This document shows positions 46,089-55,493 of a stretch of DNA of 64,000 nt, piece after piece. Location: assembly GCF_024972775.1 (NCBI RefSeq), contig NZ_CP092282.1, forward strand, positions 4,307,525-4,371,524. The letters run 5' to 3'. The translations under genes were made by a program, and so were the position numbers. The DNA is from Dehalobacter sp. DCM (GTDB lineage: Bacteria > Bacillota > Desulfitobacteriia > Desulfitobacteriales > Syntrophobotulaceae). A model generated the notes under the pieces. That model was not told the DNA's origin and did not search any database. It worked only from the letters and a program-made list of their open reading frames with translations. The first letter of the stretch is position 1, and each line of letters opens with the position of its first letter.

Positions 46089-47459
46089 TTACATGTTAAT
46101 GTTCTTTAATTTTCGGTTTAAGAGATAAGAATCGACCATCGCGACACGTTCGTTGACAGGTTTTAAGAAGAAAAGGATACGCAGCAGTTCCTTAGCTAAC
46201 TTCTCTGGGTCATGCCGAACAACATCCCCACCGGTATAAAAGTCGTTCTCAAAATACCGGACTCCCAGCTTGGCAACGGCGGACGCGTCATTGCGTACTT
46301 GTTCTGCACCTTCAGCCAAATAACGGGACAATACTGGCTGTGAAATACTTTCCTTAGCAGCGAGTACAGCATCTATCAGACCTGTTCCGCCATGTTCGAT
46401 GATCGCTCTCAAATGATCAGCTACGGAGTAATGATCCGTTTCCCCAGGTTCGGTCATGATATTGCATATATATAAGCAAGGTGCCTTGGCTGCGACAATC
46501 TTGTCGCGCAGCCCTTTAATCAAAAGATTCGGGATGACGCTGGTATATAAGCTACCCGGTCCTAAGATGATCAGGTCGGCATCGCCAATAGCGTTTAATG
46601 CTCCGGGCAGCGGCTCACAGTCCGGTGGTGATATGTTTAAATACTTGATCTTGCCCGGTGTCGTTCGAATCGCTGTCTCCCCGTTGATTGACCGTCCATC
46701 CTCAAAATAAGCGTTTAATGTTACCGGAGACAATGTTGATGGATATACCTCTCCTTTTAAGGCAAAAACCTTGCCAACTTGTTCGATCCCCTTTTGAAAA
46801 TCGCCATACCGTCCGGCCAAACCGGCTAAAAAAAGGTTCCCTAAACTATGCCCTTCCAACGTTCCGCTGTTAAAACGATACGAGAAAAGGTCTTCCATAA
46901 CATCTTCTTTTTCAGCCAAGGCAACTAAGCAGCTGCGTATATCGCCGGGAGGCAAGACCCCTAACTCCCGGCGCAGCCGTCCGGAGCTTCCGCCATCATC
47001 TCCTACGGTCACTATGGCGGTCAAATTACTGGTATATTCCTTTAGCCCTTGAAGCAGTGCGGATAACCCTGTACCTCCGCCAATTACAACGACCCGCGGA
47101 CCCCGTTTAAGCTGCCGTCGCGAATAAATGACATCCAAGATCCGTTCCTCATTATCGGGAATAAGTACCGATATGATGGAGCCAATCATCCTTTTAAGTC
47201 CGATAAATATGAATACCGCGCCAATCAGGACAATTACAATCCCCGCAGGTATGACCGACGCTGTCCTATCCCCTGCCAGGTTAGTAATACTTTGCCTCAG
47301 CGCATGCTCCAAGAATCCCAGGGCATTACCCGAGCTAATAACGGCAAAACCGCTGGCTACCAAAAATATTCCCAGGGCAGCAAGCATAAAATACCTTTTT
47401 ACACCGAGATTGGGATAGAACCATTTGCACATCTCAAAAAGCTTTTCTTTTACTTTCAT
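46089..47459 (-). CDS. yvcK: YvcK/CofD-like gluconeogenesis factor, membrane-anchored
   Basis: A 456-residue protein. Two hydrophobic helices at the N-terminus (about 23-40 and 68-86) precede the YvcK domain. It begins VVVIGGGTGLSALLQGLKEYTSNLTAIVTVGDDGGSSGRL and includes LLALAEKEDVMEDLFSYRFN-like and LGPGSLYTSVIPNLLI segments. YvcK binds UDP-sugars and is needed for peptidoglycan synthesis on gluconeogenic carbon. The N-terminal anchor is found in many Clostridia but not in Bacillus YvcK. It lies between rapZ (70-base gap) and whiA. Confidence 0.94.
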   Translation of the reverse strand: MKVKEKLFEMCKWFYPNLGVKRYFMLAALGIFLVASGFAVISSGNALGFLEHALRQSITNLAGDRTASVIPAGIVIVLIGAVFIFIGLKRMIGSIISVLIPDNEERILDVIYSRRQLKRGPRVVVIGGGTGLSALLQGLKEYTSNLTAIVTVGDDGGSSGRLRRELGVLPPGDIRSCLVALAEKEDVMEDLFSYRFNSGTLEGHSLGNLFLAGLAGRYGDFQKGIEQVGKVFALKGEVYPSTLSPVTLNAYFEDGRSINGETAIRTTPGKIKYLNISPPDCEPLPGALNAIGDADLIILGPGSLYTSVIPNLLIKGLRDKIVAAKAPCLYICNIMTEPGETDHYSVADHLRAIIEHGGTGLIDAVLAAKESISQPVLSRYLAEGAEQVRNDASAVAKLGVRYFENDFYTGGDVVRHDPEKLAKELLRILFFLKPVNERVAMVDSYLLNRKLKNINM

Positions 47460-47528
47460 AATCTACCTTCCTGGCGCCAGTCCAAGATCCTCTATCAATA
47501 GATATGATTCAAAACTGCCAAATACGAC

Positions 47529-48395
47529 CTATTGGATATCCCGATGGTTAACGACGCAGGAATAATGATGGGTTCTTAAAAATTCAGCTGTCTTTTCAGT
47601 AACAGCAACGGATCGATGCTGTCCCCCGGTACACCCAATTCCAATGACCAGGTGGCTTTTTCCTTCCTTGAGATACAAGGGCAATATATATTCAAGCATG
47701 GCAAAAAACCGTTTAATAAACTCTTCGGTGGTTGGATTGGAAAGAACGAAATCACGTACGGGTGTATCCTTGCCGTTCATTGGTTTTAGCTCCTCCAGAT
47801 AGTACGGATTTGGCAGAAAACGGACATCAATAATCGTATCCGCATCTAAAGGAATGCCGTATTTAAAGCCGAAGGAGACAACAGAAACCGACATTCTGGC
47901 CGGATCGTAGTCCTTGCCAAAAAGATTCCTGATTTTTTCTTTCATTTGCGACACGGTTAGATCAGAGCTGTCAATTATTTTATTGGCTTTGCCTCTCAAA
48001 TCGGCGAGGAATTCTCTTTCTTTATGAATACCTTCCAACACATTGCCCTTTGGTGAAACAGGGTGTCTGCGCCGAGATTCCTTGTAGCGATTCACCAGTA
48101 CATCATCCGACGCTTCCAAAAAGAGGATCTCATACTTGTACCCGGCTGATTCCAAATCGTTGAGTGCCTGGTTCAATGACGAGAAGAAATCGCCGACCCG
48201 CAAATCGCAGACAATGGCCGCTTTGTCGATTTTGCCTTGGGATTGGGCACACAGATCAACAAATTTTTCGATGAGGGTTGGCGGAAGGTTATCCACACAG
48301 AAAAAACCCAGGTCCTCCATACTCTGCAACGCCTGTGTCTTTCCGGCCCCCGAAAAGCCTGTTATGATAACCAGATTCAATGATATTCCTTTCAT
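47529..48395 (-). CDS. rapZ: RNase adapter RapZ / YvcJ nucleotide-binding protein
   Basis: A 288-residue P-loop ATPase/GTPase. The Walker A is ITGFSGAGKTQAL. A conserved LFLEASDDVLVNRYKESRRRHPVS and the C-terminal GCTGGQHRSVAVTEKTAEFLR motif are present. In enterobacteria RapZ targets the GlmZ sRNA for glmS control. In Firmicutes YvcJ affects competence and is linked to YvcK. Start ATG 48395 has GGAGG 8 bases upstream, so the frame extension to 48425 is not used. First gene of the rapZ-yvcK-whiA cluster. Confidence 0.94.
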   Translation of the reverse strand: MKGISLNLVIITGFSGAGKTQALQSMEDLGFFCVDNLPPTLIEKFVDLCAQSQGKIDKAAIVCDLRVGDFFSSLNQALNDLESAGYKYEILFLEASDDVLVNRYKESRRRHPVSPKGNVLEGIHKEREFLADLRGKANKIIDSSDLTVSQMKEKIRNLFGKDYDPARMSVSVVSFGFKYGIPLDADTIIDVRFLPNPYYLEELKPMNGKDTPVRDFVLSNPTTEEFIKRFFAMLEYILPLYLKEGKSHLVIGIGCTGGQHRSVAVTEKTAEFLRTHHYSCVVNHRDIQ

Positions 48396-48450
48396 CGCCT
48401 TACCCTCCATTATGACAAAAATCATGCTGACAATCGCGTTTTGTTTAAAC

Positions 48451-49647
48451 CTACTTTTGGATCTGATCGTTTACTTTAACAGCTGCTTCCTGGACACGTC
48501 GCAATTCATTGGCAGTATTTGCTCCACTGTTGATATTTGTCCAGGCATCGGCTAACAGCTGATAATATTTCCAGTCATAGCGGCTGCCTTCCAGGTAAAA
48601 CGCATTTTGCAGTGATACCCCCACTTCCGCTTGAAACCGTGATGGCTGTGCCGCCGCGGTATAGTAGTCACTGGCGGCCGGCAACCCTGCGACCGCCGAA
48701 AAAGCCTCTTGTTCCGAAGTTGATGTGATCAATTCTTCTTCCACTAAGCGAATCGCGCTTTCCATCTCAGGCACTGTTTTGATCAAAGAATTCGCTATCC
48801 CGATAGTATTGCTTAGTAGTGGTTGTCCCTTATCTCCAAGCAGCGTGTATAAAGCAATACAGTCTGTATTTTTACTGAGAGCGGAAATTTTCTCCATATC
48901 ACTGCCCAAGGCGAGTAAGTATGGAATCTCGCCTTCTTTAAACTTATCCCATGCCGTATTATCGACCACCAGTCGTCCCTCTTTTTTCAATCCGTTTATT
49001 TTATTAAAGAAGGTCAGATTAGCCGCGGAATCCAAAGCGGGAACGCCATTTGCAGAGAGCATTCCGCCCTCTGCGATCCACCAGGGACTAAGGAGATCCA
49101 AGCTGGCAGTGGACGCGGCGATAATACCCTTCTTTTCAATAATATCCGTAATGCTTGCCGGAGCTGTTTTTATTCTATCCGTACGATAATATAACAGCGG
49201 TACATCAGTCAGCCATGATGCGGCAAAGGCCTGTTTATTAAAGATAAACACCGCTTTGGCTGAAGGATATAGTGATTCCGTATCCGCCAATACCGGGGAT
49301 ATCATTCCTTTTTCATAGATTGAGAACAGGATCTGGCGCCGGGCAATGATGATTTCCGGTCCCTCTCCCCCTGCCTGATAATTATAGACACGTTGAACGA
49401 ATCCGGACTCTGAGAATTTTTCGCTCTTGACCCGGACTTCAGGAAATTCGTTATTGATACGTGCAAATTGTTTAAGCAGTGCTTGTTCTTGCTGGCCTTG
49501 CAGCGAATACCATACGGTCACCGTGACTGGCGCATCCCCACCGGGTTCTCCTGGCGACGGCCCCCCGGAACAGCCTGTAAGAACCGTCACAGCGAGCACG
49601 ATACAAAGCAGGCAAACATTGATTTTTTTCCTATACTGCGTTTTCAT
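48451..49647 (-). CDS. Extracellular solute-binding lipoprotein (family 1-like)
   Basis: A 398-residue lipoprotein. The signal peptide VCLLCIVLAVTVLTGC ends at the lipobox cysteine. A Gly/Pro-rich linker and VTVTVWYSLQGQQEQALLKQFARINNEFPEVRVK follow, the typical start of sugar-type ABC binding proteins. The C-terminal region is helical. No permease or ATPase is adjacent, so it is an orphan or works with genes elsewhere. It reads towards rapZ with a 55-base gap. Ligand unknown; a maltodextrin would be a natural guess beside glycogen genes, but nothing in the sequence proves it. Confidence 0.8.
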   Translation of the reverse strand: MKTQYRKKINVCLLCIVLAVTVLTGCSGGPSPGEPGGDAPVTVTVWYSLQGQQEQALLKQFARINNEFPEVRVKSEKFSESGFVQRVYNYQAGGEGPEIIIARRQILFSIYEKGMISPVLADTESLYPSAKAVFIFNKQAFAASWLTDVPLLYYRTDRIKTAPASITDIIEKKGIIAASTASLDLLSPWWIAEGGMLSANGVPALDSAANLTFFNKINGLKKEGRLVVDNTAWDKFKEGEIPYLLALGSDMEKISALSKNTDCIALYTLLGDKGQPLLSNTIGIANSLIKTVPEMESAIRLVEEELITSTSEQEAFSAVAGLPAASDYYTAAAQPSRFQAEVGVSLQNAFYLEGSRYDWKYYQLLADAWTNINSGANTANELRRVQEAAVKVNDQIQK

Positions 49648-49722
49648 TTAAGGCGTATCCCTTCTCTGTCGGCGGATATGCCGCTGGTCAAACGGTCATA
49701 TCATTTCCTCTATTCTAATCGT

Positions 49723-51585
49723 TTAGCGGTAAAGTTTCAAATAGTGTTCAATGAGCGTTATGGGGTTATCGATCTTATAGAAATATGTTTGCTTCCCAGG
49801 ATAGACAAACAGGTACCAGCAACCGGTTTCTGTTGTATTCAGCGTTTCAACAGCAGACGGCACCTCCCAACGGAAATAGGCCACCGCTGTCGCCCGGGCC
49901 CACTGGCGCTTATCCATTGCCTCGATCTCAGGGATCACTGTCCGCCATAATGGATCATTCCGTATGGCTTCCTTCAATTGGTTGGATTCAATAAGCTCTT
50001 TTGTCATTGCTGCCTCTTCCTCACGAAGAAGGTAATCCGGTAATTGTCCCGGTCGACCATCCCGATAGTAATCAAAGCGCAGTGCATCCTTCCAAATTAA
50101 CTGTCCGTCGTGATCGTTTGACTGAAATCGCCGATAGGTACCGGGATATTTCAGCATAAAATCCCAGAGCTTTTCGAAGAGGGCTTTGGAACTCCATTCT
50201 TGCCTGAACCAACCTTTACAGCTCCAATACCGGGAAAAGTCGTGATAAAAACTAAACGGATCCGCAGCTCGTTTTTCATCTTTTAATATCAATTCGAGAA
50301 CGTATTTAAATCTTCCCGAATTATAATACTTCTCTAGGATATCCTCCAGTTTGCTGAGATCAAGCATTTCCTGATGGGTCATATGCGCGGTTTCCAAAAT
50401 AGTGTAAGGCGGTTCCGGGCAGAACTTCAGGCGATAGACCGCACTCTTCTCCCGGATCTCCGACCCCTTCAGCACTTTCAGGAAACCGAGCTGGAGATGG
50501 TTCGGTTTCGCCTCATATACCGAATTAAAAGAGTCCCGAAATTTTTCCCAAGCCTCATAAGGGAGACCGGCAATCAAATCCAGATGAACCGGAATGCCGC
50601 ATTTTTCTTGTAAATAGCGAACGCGATGCTTCCAGTCTTCAAATCGCTGGGCTCGCCTTACCGCTTTTAACGTCGGAGGATAAGTAGACTGTACTCCGAT
50701 TTCTAATTGGATCATCCCTGCCGGATAATCAGCGAGATAAGCCAGCCACTCCTCATCCAGCAAATCACCGTCCATCTCGCAGTGCGCACGGGGAATAGAT
50801 ATTCCCTTGATCTTTTCCGCTTCCTGCCTGAAAATATTCAAAATGGCAAACGCATGCGGTTTATCGGCATTAAACGTCCTGTCAACGAATTTAATTGTCG
50901 AAGCACCTCCGGCCAATAACTGACGCAAAACAGGCCTTAAATGCTCAGGCTCCATATAGCGCACCCCTTGAAAGGTTGAAGACAGGCAGAACGCGCAATT
51001 ATTTGGGCAGCCTCTGCTTGACTCCACATAGACCAGCCTTCCGCGGAAATCCGACTCACCCCCATAGGGATTCGGCAGACAAAGAGAATAATTGGCAGGC
51101 CCTGTTGCACCTTGCTTCCTGCCAGAATGAGCTGCTTCCCCATTGTGTAAGCGCCATACAATGCCCTGTATCGCATCGGACGGTGCTTCATCTACCCATG
51201 ACTTGATTAAATTCGGCAGAGTGATTTCACCCTCTCCGATCACGATGGCATCCAATTCAGGGTATCGATCTAAAATATTCGCAGCGTCAAAGGAAACCTC
51301 AGGCCCTCCGGCAACGAAGCGAACATCGGGCATAACCGGCCGCAGCCGTCTCACTAAAGCCAAAATCGACGTAATGTTCCAGATATAGCAGGAAAAACCG
51401 AGGATATCCGGCTTTTCTTCAAATATTTCCCCTGCTATCTTTTCCAGCTGATCATTGATGGAAAACTCACGGATTTGAACATCCCAATCCGCTCTGCCCT
51501 CTCCCCTTAATACTTCTCTTAAGTATCGAACAGCTAGATTGGTATGGACATAGCGGGCATTTAACGCCACCAACAATATCTTCAC
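49723..51585 (-). CDS. B12-binding radical SAM protein (DUF4080 type)
   Basis: A 620-residue protein with an N-terminal cobalamin-binding Rossmann domain (about 1-135, DILGFSCYIWNI and VAGGPEVSFD). A radical SAM barrel follows with the cluster Cys193, Cys197 and Cys200 in RGCPNNCAFCLSS. A C-terminal DUF4080-like domain follows (about 440-620, EMLDLSKLEDILEKYYNSGRFKYVLELI). Members of this class are thought to methylate or rearrange unactivated carbons, but substrates of the DUF4080 group are unknown. The gene stands alone with no obvious partner. Confidence 0.9.
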   Translation of the reverse strand: MKILLVALNARYVHTNLAVRYLREVLRGEGRADWDVQIREFSINDQLEKIAGEIFEEKPDILGFSCYIWNITSILALVRRLRPVMPDVRFVAGGPEVSFDAANILDRYPELDAIVIGEGEITLPNLIKSWVDEAPSDAIQGIVWRLHNGEAAHSGRKQGATGPANYSLCLPNPYGGESDFRGRLVYVESSRGCPNNCAFCLSSTFQGVRYMEPEHLRPVLRQLLAGGASTIKFVDRTFNADKPHAFAILNIFRQEAEKIKGISIPRAHCEMDGDLLDEEWLAYLADYPAGMIQLEIGVQSTYPPTLKAVRRAQRFEDWKHRVRYLQEKCGIPVHLDLIAGLPYEAWEKFRDSFNSVYEAKPNHLQLGFLKVLKGSEIREKSAVYRLKFCPEPPYTILETAHMTHQEMLDLSKLEDILEKYYNSGRFKYVLELILKDEKRAADPFSFYHDFSRYWSCKGWFRQEWSSKALFEKLWDFMLKYPGTYRRFQSNDHDGQLIWKDALRFDYYRDGRPGQLPDYLLREEEAAMTKELIESNQLKEAIRNDPLWRTVIPEIEAMDKRQWARATAVAYFRWEVPSAVETLNTTETGCWYLFVYPGKQTYFYKIDNPITLIEHYLKLYR

Positions 51586-51631
51586 TTACCTTACCCTCTT
51601 GCTTTCCCAGTAGTTTTTTTTGGCGTCAGTG

Positions 51632-52432
51632 TTACTTTAATGCAAACCTCTCAATCGCATGAGCTACCCCATTTTCTTGATTGGACAGGGTAACATAATC
51701 GGCAATTTCCTTCAGTTCTTCAAGCGCGTTGCCCATGGCGACGCCGGTACCGGCATAACAGATCATTTCCATATCATTATGGTTATCCCCAATCGCCATC
51801 ACTTCTTCCGGAAGGATGCCGAGCTGTTCAGCCAAAACCTTCAACGCGTTACCTTTATTAACAGATTTTTCGATAATATCCATATAATGCGCCCGAGACG
51901 TCGTAAAATGCAGACGATCAGCATAGAGCCTGCTGACTTCTTCCGTTGCGGTCATTAAAGCGTGTTCTTCACCAATGCATTGGATTTTATCCGCACCCTC
52001 CGGTTCGTTTTCCAACAAGGCCACCAGATCGGTGGTGATGATTCTAATACCCGTCATCTTTTCATACGCTTCGGAATGCTGATTAGCCCTATACGTATAC
52101 ACATTATCTTTTATAAAAACCTGGGTATGGATCTCCTTTGGATATAGGCGGCGGACAATCTCTGCTCCCAGGGCCGGGGGAATCACTTTACGGTATATGA
52201 TCTCCGCATTGCCGGCTTGTTCGATTAAAGCCCCGTTATACGTGATGATCGGTACATCCAAACACAGTTCCCGGGCATGCTTCCTTGCGGAAAAAGCCAT
52301 CCTCCCCGTAGCCAGCGTCACTTTGACCCCTTGAGCGACGGCCCGGCGAACCGCCTCTTTATTCTCTTCAGAAATGCAGCCTTCATCGTTAAGCAATGTA
52401 TCATCAAGATCCATAGCAATGAGCTTGATCAT
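51632..52432 (-). CDS. Cof-type HAD-IIB phosphatase
   Basis: A 266-residue HAD hydrolase. Motif I is AMDLDDTLLND with the nucleophile Asp, motif II ATGRMAFSARK, motif III near VNKGNALKVLAEQL (Lys), and motif IV IGDNHNDMEMICYAG. The C2 cap between motifs II and III makes it class IIB, which dephosphorylates sugar phosphates or FMN. AGGAG 8-9 bases before ATG 52432 sets the start. It is on the minus strand, divergent from the two-component gene at 52593. Substrate not determined. Confidence 0.92.
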   Translation of the reverse strand: MIKLIAMDLDDTLLNDEGCISEENKEAVRRAVAQGVKVTLATGRMAFSARKHARELCLDVPIITYNGALIEQAGNAEIIYRKVIPPALGAEIVRRLYPKEIHTQVFIKDNVYTYRANQHSEAYEKMTGIRIITTDLVALLENEPEGADKIQCIGEEHALMTATEEVSRLYADRLHFTTSRAHYMDIIEKSVNKGNALKVLAEQLGILPEEVMAIGDNHNDMEMICYAGTGVAMGNALEELKEIADYVTLSNQENGVAHAIERFALK

Positions 52433-52592
52433 GATTTTCAACTCCTTTTGACATCGCAGTCTCACTCTTTACCCCTCTCATTATACCATAGACGAAAGCG
52501 AATTAATTTCGTGATATCTCCTCTGTTGACATCCATTTATTTAAATTGATAGTATAATTTAAAGGATAGATAATGGAGCAGAGGTTACGCTT

Positions 52593-53702
52593 GTGACGAA
52601 TTGGCTGTTAGGTACGAAATTACTCTTGATTGCTTATATGATCATGTGCTTTGTCCTCAGAGGAACAGCCCAAATCGCACTGGTCGTGTTATGTCTTCTC
52701 CTCTATATTATCTTCAGTATGTTATTCTTGTTCCCTAAGAAAGTCTGGCAGAAGAGAGCTTCTCTGTCAGCAGGTATTTTAACGCTCATAATAGCCGCCA
52801 TTTGGGTAAATGATCTCTTCATCTTTTTACTGCCGTTAACGATTTTGGAGCTTTTTGACCAGTTTTATCAGCATGCCCGGTTCACATTGATCCCTGACGG
52901 CCTCGTTGTTTTTTTTCTGCCCGCTGATCTCGTTCCGGAGTATCTGCTGATTAGCGTGATGAGCATTCTTATTTTTACCTTAGCGCTGGGATCATACAGC
53001 CGGATTAATACGCTCTCCACCGATAATGACAGCTTAAGAGAAAAAAACGATCGTCTCTATCATCGACTTCAAAGCAGTACGGAATATGAAAATCAGGTCA
53101 AGTATATGACGCAGTTGGAAGAGAGGAATGCACTGGCTCAAAATATCCATGACAAGCTTGGACATGTTCTTGCCGGCAGCCTTATCCAGCTGGAAGCGGC
53201 TGCCGTGCTGATGGATAAAGATATACCGACATCTCAACACATGGTTAGAAATATTGTTCAGGTTCTGAAAGACGGTATGTCCGACATACGCTCCACGTTA
53301 CGAGCAATCAAACCGGCTCCTGAGCAGTTGGGGATCAACCGTTTAAAAACAGTGGTAGATGAATTCGCGCACAACAGCCCGATTCAGGTACACTTGAACT
53401 ATTCCGGGAATTTGGATCGTATCACCCATTGGCAGTGGAAAATAATCCTTGACAATGTGACCGAGAGTTTGACCAATGCCCTTAAATATTCTTCCGCGAA
53501 CGATGTGAAAATCACCGTTGACGTCATGAACAAACTGATCAAGCTCGAAATAAAGGATAACGGCATTGGCTCAGTGTCTATTAAAAAAGGACTGGGCATT
53601 AAAGGCATGGAAGAAAGAAGTGAAAACAACGGCGGCAAGCTCTTAGTTGACGGTTCCAACGGGTTTTCCGTCATCACATTATTACCGGTTAAAGGAGATT
53701 AG
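52593..53702 (+). CDS. Sensor histidine kinase, NarL/DesK-type
   Basis: A 369-residue kinase. Four to six hydrophobic helices fill the first 130 residues with no large external loop. A coiled coil follows (SLREKNDRLYHRLQSSTEYENQ), then the HisKA_3 box LAQNIHDKLGHVLAGSLIQLEAA with the phosphorylated His, and a HATPase_c with ESLTNALKYSSA (N box) and KDNGIGSVSIKKGLGIKGMEER. The membrane-embedded sensor suggests detection of membrane or cell-wall stress. The start is GTG 52593 with AGAGG upstream. Its regulator gene begins 7 bases after it. It is probably co-regulated with the ABC transporter downstream. Confidence 0.92.
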   Translation: MTNWLLGTKLLLIAYMIMCFVLRGTAQIALVVLCLLLYIIFSMLFLFPKKVWQKRASLSAGILTLIIAAIWVNDLFIFLLPLTILELFDQFYQHARFTLIPDGLVVFFLPADLVPEYLLISVMSILIFTLALGSYSRINTLSTDNDSLREKNDRLYHRLQSSTEYENQVKYMTQLEERNALAQNIHDKLGHVLAGSLIQLEAAAVLMDKDIPTSQHMVRNIVQVLKDGMSDIRSTLRAIKPAPEQLGINRLKTVVDEFAHNSPIQVHLNYSGNLDRITHWQWKIILDNVTESLTNALKYSSANDVKITVDVMNKLIKLEIKDNGIGSVSIKKGLGIKGMEERSENNGGKLLVDGSNGFSVITLLPVKGD

Positions 53703-53709
53703 AAAACGT

Positions 53710-54354
53710 ATGGCAATTCGAATTCTCATCGCCGACGATGACGCATTGATACGCGAGGGTCTGAAAATCATCCTTCAGAATGATGAACGTTTTGAGGTCA
53801 TCGCCTGCGTCGAAACCGGCTTACAAGCTGTGCAGTGCTGCGAAAAGGAGTCTGTTGATGTCGTTTTGCTCGATGTCCGGATGCCCATTATGGACGGACT
53901 TCAAGCATCAAAAGAAATATCTTTAAAGACCTCGGCTAAACCATTAATCCTGACCACATTTGACGATGATGATTTTATTTTTTCAGCCGTCAAAAATGGC
54001 TCCCGGGGCTACCTCCTCAAAAACAATGACCCGAGCAAGCTGATGGATGCCATTAAAACAGTTTATGACGGCGGAATCGTGATGCAGGACGTAGCGATGG
54101 AAAAAATACGGGAGGGATTAACTCTCAGCCAGGATTCTCGGCCAAAGATAGCCGAGCATGTATTTACCGACCGCGAATGGGATATCGTCAAACTCATTTC
54201 CAAGGGCTTAAGCAACCGGGATATTGCCGGTGAGCTTTTCATGTCCGAAGGCACTATTAAGAATTATATCAGCGCTATTCTGGCTAAAACAGGGCTTAAA
54301 CACAGGACACAAATCGCCATATACTACCTGACCGGCCTGAAGCAAGACTCCTGA
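53710..54354 (+). CDS. LuxR-type response regulator
   Basis: A 214-residue NarL-family regulator. Receiver domain: LIADDDALIREG acidic pocket, VVLLDVRMPIMDG with the phospho-Asp and the conserved Lys in GYLLKN. Output domain: FTDREWDIVKLISKGLSNRDIAGELFMSEGTIKNYISAIL, a GerE/LuxR helix-turn-helix. ATG 53710 is used; the upstream in-frame ATG lies inside the kinase gene. A terminator follows at 54411-54444, so the kinase/regulator pair forms one unit. Confidence 0.94.
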   Translation: MAIRILIADDDALIREGLKIILQNDERFEVIACVETGLQAVQCCEKESVDVVLLDVRMPIMDGLQASKEISLKTSAKPLILTTFDDDDFIFSAVKNGSRGYLLKNNDPSKLMDAIKTVYDGGIVMQDVAMEKIREGLTLSQDSRPKIAEHVFTDREWDIVKLISKGLSNRDIAGELFMSEGTIKNYISAILAKTGLKHRTQIAIYYLTGLKQDS

Positions 54355-54388
54355 CCCAAAACAGCCGGAATTACTCCCGTTGAAATAA

Positions 54389-54402
54389 ATGACTTTCGTC
54401 AT
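54389..54402. promoter_or_regulatory. ATGAC/GTCAT dyad near the end of the two-component operon
   Basis: ATGAC-TTTC-GTCAT, 35 bases after the regulator stop. With an ACGTACGT palindrome about 25 bases before the ABC gene, it may be a binding site for the adjacent regulator, or part of a 3' structure. Confidence 0.25.
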
Positions 54403-54410
54403 ATCACGCA

Positions 54411-54444
54411 GTGACCTTTTGTACTAACACGAGGTCGCTTTTTT
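54411..54444 (+). terminator. Terminator after the two-component genes
   Basis: GTGACCTT pairs with GAGGTCGC (two G-U pairs) around a 12-base loop, then TTTTTT. It separates the regulator gene from the ABC operon. Confidence 0.65.
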
Positions 54445-54540
54445 GATTACAATAAAATCAATTCATGATGTTGCCCATGATGAAAGCCAACGCATCGTGA
54501 CGTACGTGATTATAGACCGTGGATGAAGGAGTGTTGTGTT

Positions 54541-55479
54541 ATGAATATCCTGAAAATGGATCACATTACCAAGAAGTTCGGAGATGTTATTGCTGTCGAT
54601 AATATGACCCTGAACCTTCCCGCAGGGGAAATATTCGGCTTATTAGGACCTAACGGCGCCGGGAAAAGCACGGCAATCAATCTGATCATCGGCTTATTGA
54701 CCCCCAACAAGGGCAGTATTGAGATACTTGGCCAGAATAGCCGGGAAAATAAAGTTTTTGCTAAGAAAAACATCGGGATTGTTCCTCAGGACATTGCCAT
54801 CTATGAAGACCTGACCTGTATGGAAAATGTTAAATTTTTTGCCGGCTTATACGGTTTGCGGGGTGCCTCCCTGACCAAAGCTGCTAAGGAAGCACTTGAA
54901 TTTACCGGGTTAAGCGATAATGCCAAAGGTTACCCTAAAAGCTTTTCCGGCGGCATGAAACGGCGTCTGAATATTGCCTGCGCTATCGCCCATCACCCGA
55001 AACTCCTTATTATGGACGAACCAACGGTAGGCATCGATCCCCAGTCTCGCAATCATATCTTGCAATCCGTCAAACGATTGAATGCCATGGGCTGTTCCAT
55101 CATCTATACGAGCCACTATATGGAGGAAGTAGAAGAAGTGTGTTCGTCAATTGCTATTATGGATCACGGAAAAGTGATCGCCATGGGAACGAAGGATGAG
55201 CTTAAAGCCCTCATCAGTGACTCAAATACGATTTGGATCACAGTCAATGACGACCTCTTCCGTGTGAAAGAAGATGCGCTTAAAACCATCCCCGGCGTCC
55301 GTCAGATAGATGTTGAAGAGAATACGATCAAAATAAGTTCTGCGAGAGAGGTGAATAACCTCGATAAGATCATCTGCTATTTTACCGAAAACAGCATCCC
55401 GATCAAAAGTGTTGAAAGCAAGGTCCCTGACCTTGAAACCGTTTTCTTATCTCTGACCGGCCGCAGTCTTCGAGACTAG
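54541..55479 (+). CDS. ABC transporter ATP-binding protein, drug/antibiotic-export type
   Basis: A 312-residue ATPase: Walker A LLGPNGAGKSTAI, Q-loop IGIVPQDIAIYEDLT, signature SFSGGMKRRLNIA, Walker B LLIMDEPTVGIDPQSR and the His switch TSHYMEE. The C-terminal extension is that of the multidrug/bacteriocin ABC-2 class. AAGGAGTG before ATG 54541 sets the start, six codons inside the longest frame. Two ABC-2 permeases follow immediately, so this is a complete exporter. Regulation by the preceding NarL-type system is likely because of position. Confidence 0.94.
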   Translation: MNILKMDHITKKFGDVIAVDNMTLNLPAGEIFGLLGPNGAGKSTAINLIIGLLTPNKGSIEILGQNSRENKVFAKKNIGIVPQDIAIYEDLTCMENVKFFAGLYGLRGASLTKAAKEALEFTGLSDNAKGYPKSFSGGMKRRLNIACAIAHHPKLLIMDEPTVGIDPQSRNHILQSVKRLNAMGCSIIYTSHYMEEVEEVCSSIAIMDHGKVIAMGTKDELKALISDSNTIWITVNDDLFRVKEDALKTIPGVRQIDVEENTIKISSAREVNNLDKIICYFTENSIPIKSVESKVPDLETVFLSLTGRSLRD

Positions 55480-55493
55480 GGGGGAGTGGAACA